Shown: positions 43,808 through 52,271 of the stretch, one piece after another | Layout of the letters: each line of letters starts with the position of its first letter | Position numbering within the stretch: position 1 is the first letter of the stretch | NCBI GenBank assembly: GCA_963761975.1 | Contig: CAVXIR010000004.1 | Location: forward strand, 1,798,001 to 1,862,000 | Direction: 5' to 3' | DNA length: 64,000 nucleotides | Source: JAMQPK01 sp963761975 | Lineage (GTDB): Bacteria > Acidobacteriota > Vicinamibacteria > Vicinamibacterales > JAMQPK01 | Notes under the pieces: generated by a model | Database searches by the model: none | Told to the model about the DNA's origin: nothing | The model's input: the letters and a program-made list of their open reading frames with translations, nothing else | Program-made: the position numbers and the translations under genes

Positions 43808-45202
43808 ATGAAACGCCTTGCTGCCCTCGTTCTGCTTCTCGCGTCGAGCACGCCGCTCGCATCACAGCAACCTGCCCTGAGCGCGCCCACCGCGTCGAAG
43901 GGGATCAATATTCCGTTCGAGGCCTACACGCTGCCCAACGGCCTCAACGTCGTGCTGTCGACCGACCGCACGACGCCGACCGTCGCTGTGAACATCTGGT
44001 ATCACGTCGGATCCAAAAATGAGATGCCGGGACGAACCGGCTTTGCTCATCTCTTCGAGCATGTCATGTTCACCGGGTCTGGCCACGTGCCTTACGGCGT
44101 GCACGACCGCCTCACCGAGGGCGCCGGCGGCATGAACAACGGCTCGACGTCAAACGACATCACGACGTACTACGAGACCGTTCCGTCGAACTATCTCGAG
44201 ACGATGTTGTGGATCGAGTCCGATCGCATGGGTTTCCTTCTCGACTCGCTCGATCTGGCGAAGTTGAACGCCCAACGAGATATCGTGAAAAACGAGCGTA
44301 GACAACGCGTCGACAACCAGCCGTATGGCCGGGTGTACGAGATTCTGTCGACGGCGACGTACCCCGCGTCGCATCCCTATTCGTGGCCGGTCATCGGCAG
44401 CATGGAAGACCTGTCGGCCGCATCGGAGGAGGACGTCAAGAATTTCTTCCGGCTGTATTACGCGCCGAACAATGCGTTTCTCACGATCGTCGGCGATTTC
44501 GATCCAGCACAAGCGAAAGCACTGGTGACGAAATACTTTGGCGAGTTTCCGCGTGGAAACGCGATTACGCGCCCTGACGTCGCCCCGGTGACGCTCGCAT
44601 CGGCCAAGCGTCTTGTGTTCGAAGATCGCGTGCAGGTACCGCGGCTTTATATGCTCTGGCCCTCTGTCGGCGAAAAGAACGACGACCGCTTTGCGCTGTC
44701 TGTGCTCGGCGCCATTCTGTCGGGCCCTCGAACGGCCCGGCTGACCAAAGCGCTGGTCTACGACGAACAGGCAGCGGCGTCGGTGTCTGCCGGACAGAAC
44801 ACGAACGAAGACGTCGGCGAGTTCATGGTCACGATCACACCGCGTCCCGGCCACTCGCTGACCGACCTCGAGACCGCGGCCGATGCCGTGATCGAGCGGC
44901 TCAAACGCGAAGGTCCAACCGCCGAAGAAGTGCAGAAGGCGACGGCTGGCGAAGAGCTGTCGTTTGTCCGCGGCCTCGAATCGAACCTGGGAAAGGCGTT
45001 TCAGCTCGCCAACGGCGTCGCCATTCACGGCGATGCGGGATATTTCCGCACCGAATATCAGAAGACGCTATCGGTGACCCCTGCGGACGTCCAGCGCGTC
45101 GCCAACAAGTACCTAACCGCAGGCCGTGTCGCACTCAGTGTCGTGCCGTCTGGCCAGAACGACCAGGCATCGAAGCCGACAGAAAGCACGAAGGTTCCAT
45201 GA
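43808..45202 (+). CDS. M16 family zinc metalloprotease, catalytic partner
   Basis: 464 residues. Signal peptide (LAALVLLLASSTPLASQQ), an N-terminal M16 domain with the inverted zinc motif HLFEH (His81, Glu84, His85) in GFAHLFEHVMFTGSGHVPYG, SNDITTYYETVPSNYLETML, and the distal Glu in IVKNERRQRVDNQPYG. The C-terminal inactive M16 domain contains RLYMLWPSVG and LSVLGAILSGPRTARL. These periplasmic or outer-membrane-associated peptidases usually degrade small peptides or process targets as heterodimers. The stop overlaps the start of the next M16 gene (ATGA), which lacks the zinc motif. Confidence 0.93.
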   Translation: MKRLAALVLLLASSTPLASQQPALSAPTASKGINIPFEAYTLPNGLNVVLSTDRTTPTVAVNIWYHVGSKNEMPGRTGFAHLFEHVMFTGSGHVPYGVHDRLTEGAGGMNNGSTSNDITTYYETVPSNYLETMLWIESDRMGFLLDSLDLAKLNAQRDIVKNERRQRVDNQPYGRVYEILSTATYPASHPYSWPVIGSMEDLSAASEEDVKNFFRLYYAPNNAFLTIVGDFDPAQAKALVTKYFGEFPRGNAITRPDVAPVTLASAKRLVFEDRVQVPRLYMLWPSVGEKNDDRFALSVLGAILSGPRTARLTKALVYDEQAAASVSAGQNTNEDVGEFMVTITPRPGHSLTDLETAADAVIERLKREGPTAEEVQKATAGEELSFVRGLESNLGKAFQLANGVAIHGDAGYFRTEYQKTLSVTPADVQRVANKYLTAGRVALSVVPSGQNDQASKPTESTKVP

Positions 45203-46668
45203 CGCGCCGCATCGTTCTCATCGCTGTCTACGCTCTGCTCTCTGCCCTCAGCCCTCTGCCCTCAGCCCTGTCTGAGGCTCAGGGAACGCTTGATCGGAGC
45301 AAGCAGCCCCCGCTCGGGAAAATGCCAGAACTTCGCGTGCCGGTCTGGACGAAATCGAAGCTGGCCAACGGCGCCGAGTTCATCGTGTCTGAAAAGCACG
45401 ACCTTCCACTCGTCTCGTTTTCCATTACGTTCCTCGGCGGCGCCGAGCAGTTCGAGTCTGCGGAAAAGCGCGGAGTGGCCGGGCTCACCAGTGCGATGAT
45501 GAGCGAAGGTACGAAGACAAAGACGGGCGACGACCTGTCGAACGCGCTTCAGTTGCTCGGCACGAACGTGTCGGTCGGCGTCGGTTCCGAGAGCGGGTCC
45601 ATCAGCTTCGTCAGCACGACGGCGCGCTTTGCCGACACCCTCGGCATCCTGGCCGACATGCTCGTGAATTCCACGTTCCCACCGGAAGCGCTCGAACGGC
45701 TGCGCGCGCAGCGGCTCGTGGCGCTCGAACAAGCCAAGGCCCAGCCCGGTTCGATTGCGTCGCGCGTGTTTCCGCGCGTGCTCTATGGCGATAAGCATCC
45801 GTACGGACAGTCGCCGACCGAGCAGACGACGAAAGCGATTGCGCGTGCCGACGTCGTCGACTTTCACCAGAAGTACTTCAAACCCGGCCGTGCGCTGATT
45901 ACTGTGGTAGGCGATGTCACACCCGCGGCCGTTCGTCCGGTGATCGAGCGCGGTCTGGCAAACTGGGCCGCTGGCGGAGAGCGTCCCGCGTTCACCTATC
46001 CGTCACTTCCCGCCACGCGTCCGACGACGATCTATCTCGTCGACAAACCTGGGTCTGCGCAGTCGATCTTCGCGATCGGTCTGCCGGGGCCTCCGCGAAG
46101 CACCCCCGATTACTATGCTCTGCGAGTGATGAACACGATTCTCGGCGGCATGTTCCAGGCACGCCTCAATGCCAACATCAGGGAAGAGAAGGGATACAGC
46201 TACGGCGTCAGCTCGGGATTCGGTTTCGGGAAAGGCCCTAACCCCTTCCGCACGGGTGGTGACATCGTCGGCGACAAAACCGACGCCGCGTTGATCGAGT
46301 TCATGAAAGAGCTGCGCGGCATACTTGGCGCCAGACCGGTCACCGAAGAGGAACTGCGGACGGCCAAGGATTCGCTGGTGCAGAGTCTGCCTGGCACATT
46401 TGCATCTGTCAGCGCCATCAACGGCGCTATCAGCGGCCTGTGGCTGCAATCGCTACCCGACACCTACTACCAGCAGTTCACGAAGTCGGTCACGGCCATC
46501 ACCGCTGACGATGTATTGCGCGTGGCAAAGAAATATATCGATCTCGATCACCTTGCGATGGTGATTGTTGGCGACAGAAAGGCGATTGAGGAGCCGCTTC
46601 GAGCGACGAAGATCGCGCCGATTACTTACCTCGACATTGAAGGCAACCCGATCGCTGCGGGTCAATAG
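45199..46668 (+). CDS. M16 family peptidase, non-catalytic partner
   Basis: 489 residues. The position of the zinc motif reads KRGVAGLTSAMMSEGTKTKT, with no HxxEH, so this subunit is inactive. The substrate-binding R/Y pair typical of the regulatory subunit is present in RLNANIREEKGYSYGVSSGF. Other conserved parts are RVFPRVLYGDKHPYGQSPTE, FHQKYFKPGRALITVVGDVT and ISGLWLQSLPDTYYQQFTKS. Together with the preceding gene it should form an active/inactive heterodimer. The signal-peptide core ALLSALSPLPSALSEAQG is encoded by array A28. Confidence 0.92.
   Translation: MTRRIVLIAVYALLSALSPLPSALSEAQGTLDRSKQPPLGKMPELRVPVWTKSKLANGAEFIVSEKHDLPLVSFSITFLGGAEQFESAEKRGVAGLTSAMMSEGTKTKTGDDLSNALQLLGTNVSVGVGSESGSISFVSTTARFADTLGILADMLVNSTFPPEALERLRAQRLVALEQAKAQPGSIASRVFPRVLYGDKHPYGQSPTEQTTKAIARADVVDFHQKYFKPGRALITVVGDVTPAAVRPVIERGLANWAAGGERPAFTYPSLPATRPTTIYLVDKPGSAQSIFAIGLPGPPRSTPDYYALRVMNTILGGMFQARLNANIREEKGYSYGVSSGFGFGKGPNPFRTGGDIVGDKTDAALIEFMKELRGILGARPVTEEELRTAKDSLVQSLPGTFASVSAINGAISGLWLQSLPDTYYQQFTKSVTAITADDVLRVAKKYIDLDHLAMVIVGDRKAIEEPLRATKIAPITYLDIEGNPIAAGQ
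45234..45288. repeat. Array A28: TCTGCCCTCAGCCC units inside a signal peptide
   Basis: CTCTGCCCTCAGCCCTCTGC followed by another CTCAGCCCTGTCTGAGG. It covers codons 13-30 of the inactive M16 gene. The unit resembles array A19. Confidence 0.6.
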
Positions 46669-46735
46669 GCTTCGTCATGGTCGATAGGCTATGGTCAGTG
46701 GTCGATGGGCCATGGTCTGTCATGGTCGACGTTGC
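46669..46735. repeat. Array A18: ATGGTCGAT units
   Basis: Six degenerate ATGGTC units (CATGGTCGATAGGCTATGGT onward) begin directly at the M16 stop; no opposed arm. Confidence 0.7.
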
Positions 46736-46763
46736 GAGGTAACAACTACCTGATGGCGGGGAA

Positions 46764-47000
46764 TCAATAGTCCCAACACCCACGGCATGCGCCATCCTGC
46801 GTTCGCCGTTCCAGTGTTCCAACGACGCGCGCCGGGCTGAGCGGAAAGACAGACATCAGGAATGGGACGAGCAGCGCCCCACTCCCGACTGACGTGAAGC
46901 CGACCAGCGCGCCGACGATCGCGCCTGCCGCGATCGTTCCCCGGCCTTCGAGCGCCCGGCGCCAGCGCTCGGGCAGAATCCTCTCCCACCGATTGACCAT
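46764..47000 (-). pseudogene. TauE/SafE (TSUP) permease fragment
   Basis: 78 codons. The segment AAGAIVGALVGFTSVGSGAL followed by VPFLMSVFPLSPARVVGT matches the middle of sulfite exporter TauE/SafE proteins (two membrane helices with the conserved GxGSG and PARVVGT). A full protein would need about 250 residues. The C-terminal reading after VVGTLE is unrelated and runs into the zone of array A18, while the N-terminal side meets array A19. It is therefore a remnant trapped between two arrays. The 560-nt region 46669-47230 holds nothing else. Confidence 0.6.
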
Positions 47001-47046
47001 CGCCCAACCTGGGCGATATGCTGCCGCTGTACCTAGCGGGGTCTCT

Positions 47047-47150
47047 TAGAGTGCATCTCAGAATCAGGGCTAAGGGCTAAGTGTCGAGGGCGGACGCTCG
47101 GAAAGAGCCCTCAGCCCTTTGCTCTAAGCCCTATTTCGCAAGGCACTCTC
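47047..47150. repeat. Array A19: inverted AGGGCTAAG / AGCCCT arms
   Basis: AGAGTGC starts and GCACTCT ends the element (outer complementary 7-mers). Inside, CAGGGCTAAGGGCTAAGTG faces GCCCTCAGCCCTTTGCTCTA. Confidence 0.8.
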
Positions 47151-47230
47151 AACCGGGCACCTCTACCTGCGGCTCGTTCTCGCCGAGCTCGTGGACGTAG
47201 GCATCAGCGAGCACACAGGAGAGGTGTGCG

Positions 47231-47626
47231 ATGCCTTACGAGCTCAAGAAACTCACCCCCAATCTGGTCGTCTCCAATGTCGAGCGGAGCCTCGCGTTCT
47301 ATTGCGATGTGCTCGGATTCACGCGAACGCACGCAGTCCCTGATGACTCGCCGTTCGTCTTTGCAGGCGTGCAATCGGGGCCTGTGGAGATCTTTCTGAA
47401 CGCGTCGGGTCCGATGATTGAGGAGTATCCAGCGCTGGCCGGCAAGCCACTGGGCGGCACGCTGACGCTCTTCATCGAGGTCGCCGGCATCGAGAAGGTC
47501 TATGACGAGCTGAAATCGAAGGTGAAGATCTCGATGCCGCTTGAAAAGAAGTGGTACGGAGTCACTGAGTTTGCGTTCGAGGATCCCGACGGGTATGTGG
47601 TGACGTTCGCAGAACGAACACCATAG
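47231..47626 (+). CDS. VOC family (glyoxalase/bleomycin-resistance-like) protein
   Basis: 131 residues, GAGAGGTGTG before the ATG. The single VOC domain shows paired beta-alpha-beta-beta-beta modules: LTPNLVVSNVERSLAFYCDV, LGFTRTHAVPDDSPFVFAGV, VEIFLNASGPMIEEYPAL, LTLFIEVAGIEKVYDELKSK, WYGVTEFAFEDPDGYVVTFA. The EFAFEDPDGY motif carries the conserved Glu. The family includes lyases, dioxygenases and drug-binding proteins; the reaction here is unknown. Isolated gene. Confidence 0.92.
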   Translation: MPYELKKLTPNLVVSNVERSLAFYCDVLGFTRTHAVPDDSPFVFAGVQSGPVEIFLNASGPMIEEYPALAGKPLGGTLTLFIEVAGIEKVYDELKSKVKISMPLEKKWYGVTEFAFEDPDGYVVTFAERTP

Positions 47627-47644
47627 ATTGAAGAAAACATGCAG

Positions 47645-47671
47645 GGCGGGTCTTGAAGTGCAGGACCCGCC
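47645..47671. repeat. Intergenic hairpin R3
   Basis: GGCGGGTC (47645-47652) pairs with GACCCGCC (47664-47671). Same stem as R2. Confidence 0.68.
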
Positions 47672-47676
47672 CTATA

Positions 47677-47713
47677 CCTAGATCTCTAAATCTCTAGATC
47701 CCTAGATCCGTAG
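47677..47713. repeat. Array A20: CTAGATCTC units
   Basis: CTAGATCTCTAAATCTCTAG onward, ending two bases before the stop of the DUF5060 gene. The unit is itself palindromic and is shared with A22. Confidence 0.75.
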
Positions 47714-47714
47714 A

Positions 47715-49658
47715 TCATGTCCGTCTCACGACGACGAGCCAATCCTCGGCCAGATTGTCAGGTGGCTCCCCCAGCGGCGCGCTTGCACCCCCTTTGACGG
47801 TTGAGACGCTGCCCCTTTTCAACGGCCCTCCGTTCCTCGGATCGAACCAGCTCACTGTGAACTGCCCGCTCGCCTTCGAGAGATCGAGAGCGGTCGTTCC
47901 GCCTGATGGCAAGTAAACCAGGTACACGTCGTTTGCCTTCGCGAAGCAGTACCGGCTGTTGTCGTGTTGGACGTTGCCGACCAGCTCGTCGGCATTGCTC
48001 ATCTCCCAGAACGGGATCTTGTGCGAGTGGAAGAAGTCGATCGCGATCCGGCCGTAGTCCCAGCTCTTGTCGCGACTGCGGAAGTTCTCGGCCACGAGAT
48101 CGTTGTCGGGCAGGCCATAACCGAAGTAGTACTCGATGCCGGCTCCGCCCGCCATCAGATTCCCCCACAACACGTTTTTGCGAATGTCGTGAAGGGTGTA
48201 ACCGACGTCGCGGCCCTGCCCATCCTTCCCGGCAAAATCGCGATAGCCGGGGTCCGGCGGTACGCCAAGGCCCGCGGGCCCCTGCTCGTCATTCGCCGCA
48301 ACCCACGGTTTGTTCGCCTGAGCGGAAGCACGGAGCCACCGCAGCGTGCGCTCGTGGACCGCATTCCAGGCCATCTGCAGCGAGGCGCCGGTAAACGGCG
48401 ATTGGCGGCCGAGCAACGCAGGATAGATGGCCTCCTGTCTGTTCGGGAACGTATGCACGACGATGTGATGGCCCCCGTACGGATCGGTGTCCCTGAGATT
48501 GATGGCCATCGCGAGCTGCTGCTCGCTCGACTGCGTGTTCTCTTCGCCGATATTCCAGTTCAGCGCAAGCTCGTACGCAAATCGCGCCAACATCTCGCGT
48601 ATGTAGAGCCTCCGCTCCTGCCCGAGATCGCCGCCATCGAGAGCTTCACGCACCGGCCCCGTCTCGGCCGGGCCCCGCCCTCCGCGGGCGGGCTCGCCGG
48701 GGTTTCCCCGCACGTTGTCATCAATTTCGTTTTCCTGCAGCTTGAAGTGCAGGAAGATGCCCTTTTGCTGCGCGTAGTCGAACACGATTTGCCACTGATC
48801 GAGCTTCGACACGTCGTAGTGGAACTTGTCGTCGCGGCTCACGAATGGCCAGACGTTGTCGCCGTCGCCGCCGGCGTTGTAGGGCAGGAATGAGATCGAA
48901 TTGACGCCTTTCGAGGAGAGGTAGTTGAGCGCTCCGATCAGGCCTTTGCCTTTGCCGTCCTTCCACGTCGGGTTGCCGCTTTGCCAGTCCTGAACGTGCG
49001 GAGCGAACGTGCGAAGAGGCACCTGCTGCCTGTTGGCCACTGTCCCATCAAAATCGGCGTACGCAAGCAGCGTTTCCGGCGAATCGGTGCCGAGCTTCAG
49101 GAAGTATTCTCTGCTGCCGGCGAACTGCAGATAGTGCCCGCCCGCATACTGCAATCGGCCGCGGCCCCGAAAATCAGGCGCGCGCTTGTCGGTTGCGGCG
49201 ATCTGAATCGTGCCGGTCTGTCCGTTCAGCGATGTGACCACTTGACCCGCAGAGGCGGAAGCCAGCGCCACTCCCTTGCCGCTGACGAACGAAATGCGGT
49301 AGTTCCAGCGTCCTGTCTTGTCCGGCGTCAGATGCACACGCCACTTGTTCCCGGAGGTCGCAGAAGAGTTGGCGGCATTGCCATCAGCGGCAAAGTACCC
49401 GGGCACGACATACGTCGGAGAGCCGGACTCATGCGTAAACGTCGCCGACAGACGGTAGTCGAGAAAGGGATTCGGGGCATTGGCTGTCTCATCAGCCTGC
49501 GGACCGGTGAGCGTCAGCGTGATCTTGTGCCACTGGCGAAGATCTCCTGACACCGACACATCGGTCCCGCCACTCCCCCGCTGAGCGCCCACACTCACCA
49601 ACCCGCCAAGGGCCAGGACCGCGACACAGCCGTTTATGAAGACGTTTCCTTTCGTCAT
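47715..49658 (-). CDS. Exported DUF5060 / collagen-binding-domain glycosidase-like protein
   Basis: 647 residues from the ATG at 49658, with AGGAGA about 7 nt upstream; the longer open frame to 49727 reads through array A21. Signal peptide (VFINGCVAVLALGGLVSVGA), an N-terminal DUF5060 Ig-like domain (DLRQWHKITLTLTGPQADET, DKTGRWNYRISFVSG), a TIM-barrel glycosidase-like middle (VNSISFLPYNAGGDGDNVWP, GIFLHFKLQENEIDDN, ELALNWNIGEENTQ with paired Glu, VAANDEQGPAG), and a C-terminal putative collagen-binding domain (ANDVYLVYLPSGGTTALDLS, FTVSWFDPRNGGPLKRGSV). Probably a secreted glycoside hydrolase. No transporter is coupled to it. Confidence 0.9.
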   Translation of the reverse strand: MTKGNVFINGCVAVLALGGLVSVGAQRGSGGTDVSVSGDLRQWHKITLTLTGPQADETANAPNPFLDYRLSATFTHESGSPTYVVPGYFAADGNAANSSATSGNKWRVHLTPDKTGRWNYRISFVSGKGVALASASAGQVVTSLNGQTGTIQIAATDKRAPDFRGRGRLQYAGGHYLQFAGSREYFLKLGTDSPETLLAYADFDGTVANRQQVPLRTFAPHVQDWQSGNPTWKDGKGKGLIGALNYLSSKGVNSISFLPYNAGGDGDNVWPFVSRDDKFHYDVSKLDQWQIVFDYAQQKGIFLHFKLQENEIDDNVRGNPGEPARGGRGPAETGPVREALDGGDLGQERRLYIREMLARFAYELALNWNIGEENTQSSEQQLAMAINLRDTDPYGGHHIVVHTFPNRQEAIYPALLGRQSPFTGASLQMAWNAVHERTLRWLRASAQANKPWVAANDEQGPAGLGVPPDPGYRDFAGKDGQGRDVGYTLHDIRKNVLWGNLMAGGAGIEYYFGYGLPDNDLVAENFRSRDKSWDYGRIAIDFFHSHKIPFWEMSNADELVGNVQHDNSRYCFAKANDVYLVYLPSGGTTALDLSKASGQFTVSWFDPRNGGPLKRGSVSTVKGGASAPLGEPPDNLAEDWLVVVRRT

Positions 49659-49681
49659 GCTGGCTCTCCTGCAGGCATAAC

Positions 49682-49722
49682 CACAGAGGCATTTCTCTGT
49701 GTCGTCTGTGGTGAAATCACAT
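49682..49722. repeat. Array A21: CACAGAG short inverted arms
   Basis: AACCACAGAGGCATTTCTCTGTG followed by CGTCTGTGGTG: two opposed CACAGAG-type arms between the DUF5060 start and the MFS stop. Confidence 0.65.
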
Positions 49723-49736
49723 CCCACATACGTGAA

Positions 49737-51044
49737 CTACGTGACCACCGGAATGTCCGGGCGAGCCTTTGTCCAGAGCCCCGCCGCCATCAGGTTCAGC
49801 GCCGCGCCGAGGACAAAGAACGGTGTTGTCGATCCGGTCATGGCGAGGAGGTATGGAAAGGCCAGACTCGTGACGAATGACCCGATGTTCCCTGCCATGT
49901 TCATGGTGCCAGATACCGTTCCCGCATTGGCCCGACCGATATCGATGCAGAACGCCCACGAAGGCGGAAGCGTCATATCGGACCCCAACATCGCAAGGGT
50001 TAGACACAAAACCGCCGGCAGTGGACTTTGAAACGCGAGGCTCGCCAGGAGTCCAATCGCGGAGAGCACAAATCCCGCAATCGCCGCGTACTGACGGGAC
50101 TCGCGCCATCGGCCGCCCCGATACAGCGAGTCAACGATCGCACCACCGACCCAGTTGCCGATCGCGCCGCCCACGAGCGGCAATGCGGCGAGCAATCCGG
50201 TCTGCAGCGCTTCGAGTTGATAGGTTCGCTGAAGGTGAGGAAACAGCCACGTGAGACAGAAGAAGAACGTGAAGTTCGATGCGAAGTACTGCCCCATCGC
50301 GAGTCGCATGTTGGCCGAGCGCATCAGCGCTCGCGCGCCGAGTGGGGACGGCGCGCCACTCGCAGCTTCTGTGCGCCCCTGGCGGATCAATTGCCGTTCG
50401 ACATCAGAAACTCCCCGGTGGTCGTCGGGCGTGTTTCGAAACCACGCATACCACGCGACGGCCCATACGACGCCGAGGATGCCGAGAATGATGAACGCGA
50501 GCCGCCACCCCGCGATCATGACAAGCCAGGCAACCGCCGGCAGCGCAAATGCGGCGCCCAACCGCGAACCGGAAAAGTTGATGCCCTGGGCAAGGCCACG
50601 CTCCCCTGCCGGCAGCCATGCATAGAACGCCCTCGCGCAGGTCGGATAAGCGCCGGCTTCAGCCGCGCCGAAGAGAAACCGGAAAAGCAGCAACGACGCG
50701 AAGCTCCACGCGATGCCGGTCAGCGCCGTAAAGACCGACCACAAACCCACCACGAACGTCAGCACGAGGCGTGCGCCATAGCGATCGGCGAGCGCACCGG
50801 CGGGCGTCTGGAACAGTGCATACCCCAGCGCGAATGCCGACAGGACCCAGCCGAATTGTGTGTCGGTCAGACCAAATGCCTCTGACACGGGACTCCGGGC
50901 GGTCGAGATCGCCACGCGATCGATGTAGAGAAGCATCGACAGCGAAAACGTCACGGCAATCAGTTTGTAGCGGGTTGGCACGGCTCCCGACGCGGCGGGC
51001 GCGCCTGGCATCACCGCGTGCGCCGCGCGTTTGTCGGCACCCAT
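49737..51044 (-). CDS. MFS transporter, hexuronate/glucarate (ACS) type
   Basis: 435 residues, 12 helices: YKLIAVTFSLSMLLYIDRVA, LTDTQFGWVLSAFALGYALF, GALADRYGARLVLTFVVGLW, FLFGAAEAGAYPTCARAFYA, LAQGINFSGSRLGAAFALPA, AWYAWFRNTPDDHRGVSDVE and ANAGTVSGTMNMAGNIGSF. Pattern and context fit the anion:cation symporter branch (ExuT, GudP, tartrate carriers) for sugar acids. The ATG at 51044 starts one base after the stop of the IPMDH-like gene. Probably imports the acid catabolised by the neighbouring enzymes. Confidence 0.92.
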   Translation of the reverse strand: MGADKRAAHAVMPGAPAASGAVPTRYKLIAVTFSLSMLLYIDRVAISTARSPVSEAFGLTDTQFGWVLSAFALGYALFQTPAGALADRYGARLVLTFVVGLWSVFTALTGIAWSFASLLLFRFLFGAAEAGAYPTCARAFYAWLPAGERGLAQGINFSGSRLGAAFALPAVAWLVMIAGWRLAFIILGILGVVWAVAWYAWFRNTPDDHRGVSDVERQLIRQGRTEAASGAPSPLGARALMRSANMRLAMGQYFASNFTFFFCLTWLFPHLQRTYQLEALQTGLLAALPLVGGAIGNWVGGAIVDSLYRGGRWRESRQYAAIAGFVLSAIGLLASLAFQSPLPAVLCLTLAMLGSDMTLPPSWAFCIDIGRANAGTVSGTMNMAGNIGSFVTSLAFPYLLAMTGSTTPFFVLGAALNLMAAGLWTKARPDIPVVT

Positions 51045-51045
51045 A

Positions 51046-52158
51046 TCAGGTTCGAACCGTCGAGCCAACCGGACGGCGTTCAAGATGGGCGCGGACGCGT
51101 GAGGCAATCTCTTCGGTGCCAGACGTCCCCCCGTTCTCGAGACTCCGCAGATCGCCGTCGCCGAAGGCCGCCTCAACGGCGCCGCTCAATTCCATTGCGG
51201 CTGACGAACACGCGGGAAGATCGTGACGCTCGCCGAGCCAGTCGAGCATCATGGCCGCAGAAAGAAACATGGCCGTTGGATTCGCCACACCGCGACCGGC
51301 GATATCCGGCGCCGTCCCGTGACACGGCTGGAAGACGCCATGTTTGTCACCGAGATCGGCCGACGGCGCCATCCCCATCCCGCCGATGAGCGCGGCCCCG
51401 ACATCCGACAGAATGTCGCCGAACATGTTCTCGGTGACGAGCACATCGAATTCCCATGGGGCGCGCACCATTTTGAGCCCGACCGCGTCGACATACGCGC
51501 AATCGGACGCGACGTCGGGATGCCGTGACGCGCATTCGAGAAAGATCGAACGGAAGAACGCCAGCGACGGAATGACGTTGGCCTTGTCCACGCAGGTGAC
51601 GCGGCCCGGCCGGCCTCTCTTCGTCCGCGACCGAGCGAGCCGAAACGCAAAGTCGAAGAGCCGCTCGGAAGTGTGCCGCGTGATGCGCATCGTGTCGAAT
51701 ACGGCGTCATTGCCCTCGCGACGTGTCATCGTCCGCGAGGCGAACAGACCTTCGGTCGATTCGCGCACCAGCACGCAATCGATGTTCTTTGCGCGCGGAT
51801 CGGCCAGCGGCGTGGGCGCACCGTTCAACAACCGGAACGGACGCACGCCGGCATAGAGATTGAACCGTTCGCGGAAGTCGAGATGCGGCTGTACTTCGGT
51901 GCCGTCCGGATAGCGGACGTCGGGCAGGCCCATCGCGCCGAGCAGAATCGCATCGGCCGATTCCGCCGCGCGCATCGCGGCGTCCGGAAGCGCGACCCCC
52001 GTGCGGCGATACAAGTCGGCGCCAGCTTCGTGAATGTCGATGGCGAGCCCGAATCCGCCGGCTCGGGCCACCGCGATGTCCAGCAGCGTGAGGCATGGCG
52101 ACATGACTTCCCGCCCGATGCCATCGCCTGGGAACACCGCTATCCGGAACTCACGCAT
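51046..52158 (-). CDS. Isocitrate/isopropylmalate dehydrogenase family, tartrate- or malate-type
   Basis: 370 residues from the ATG at 52158 (GAAGGGAT upstream); a GTG at 52182 is less likely. Conserved parts are REFRIAVFPGDGIGREVMSP, ADAILLGAMGLPDVRYPDGT, FRERFNLYAGVRPFRLLNG, DCVLVRESTEGLFASR, VTCVDKANVIPS (catalytic Lys), CAYVDAVGLKMVRAPWEFDV and LVTENMFGDILSDVGAALIG (metal Asp residues), GVFQPCHGTAPDIAGRGVAN. It is an NAD-dependent beta-hydroxyacid oxidative decarboxylase. In this sugar-acid cluster it more likely acts on tartrate, malate or a 4-carbon acid than in leucine synthesis; no other leu genes are present. The candidate operator lies 55-68 nt upstream. Confidence 0.88.
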   Translation of the reverse strand: MREFRIAVFPGDGIGREVMSPCLTLLDIAVARAGGFGLAIDIHEAGADLYRRTGVALPDAAMRAAESADAILLGAMGLPDVRYPDGTEVQPHLDFRERFNLYAGVRPFRLLNGAPTPLADPRAKNIDCVLVRESTEGLFASRTMTRREGNDAVFDTMRITRHTSERLFDFAFRLARSRTKRGRPGRVTCVDKANVIPSLAFFRSIFLECASRHPDVASDCAYVDAVGLKMVRAPWEFDVLVTENMFGDILSDVGAALIGGMGMAPSADLGDKHGVFQPCHGTAPDIAGRGVANPTAMFLSAAMMLDWLGERHDLPACSSAAMELSGAVEAAFGDGDLRSLENGGTSGTEEIASRVRAHLERRPVGSTVRT

Positions 52159-52212
52159 CGCGATCCCTTCGAAACCCGTCACTTGATAGCCGGGCGTTTC
52201 TCACGAATGTCA

Positions 52213-52226
52213 TAACGTATGCGTTA
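52213..52226. promoter_or_regulatory. Candidate GntR/FCD operator O1
   Basis: TAACGTATGCGTTA: inverted 5-bp arms around TATG, with a GTAT(A/G)C-like core common for FCD-type GntR operators. It lies just upstream of the IPMDH-MFS transcription unit. A similar site is at 55244-55257. Inferred, not proven. Confidence 0.5.
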
Positions 52227-52271
52227 ATAAACTCACCGTCAACGGGAAACGGCCACCGCCGGGAAGCAGAC

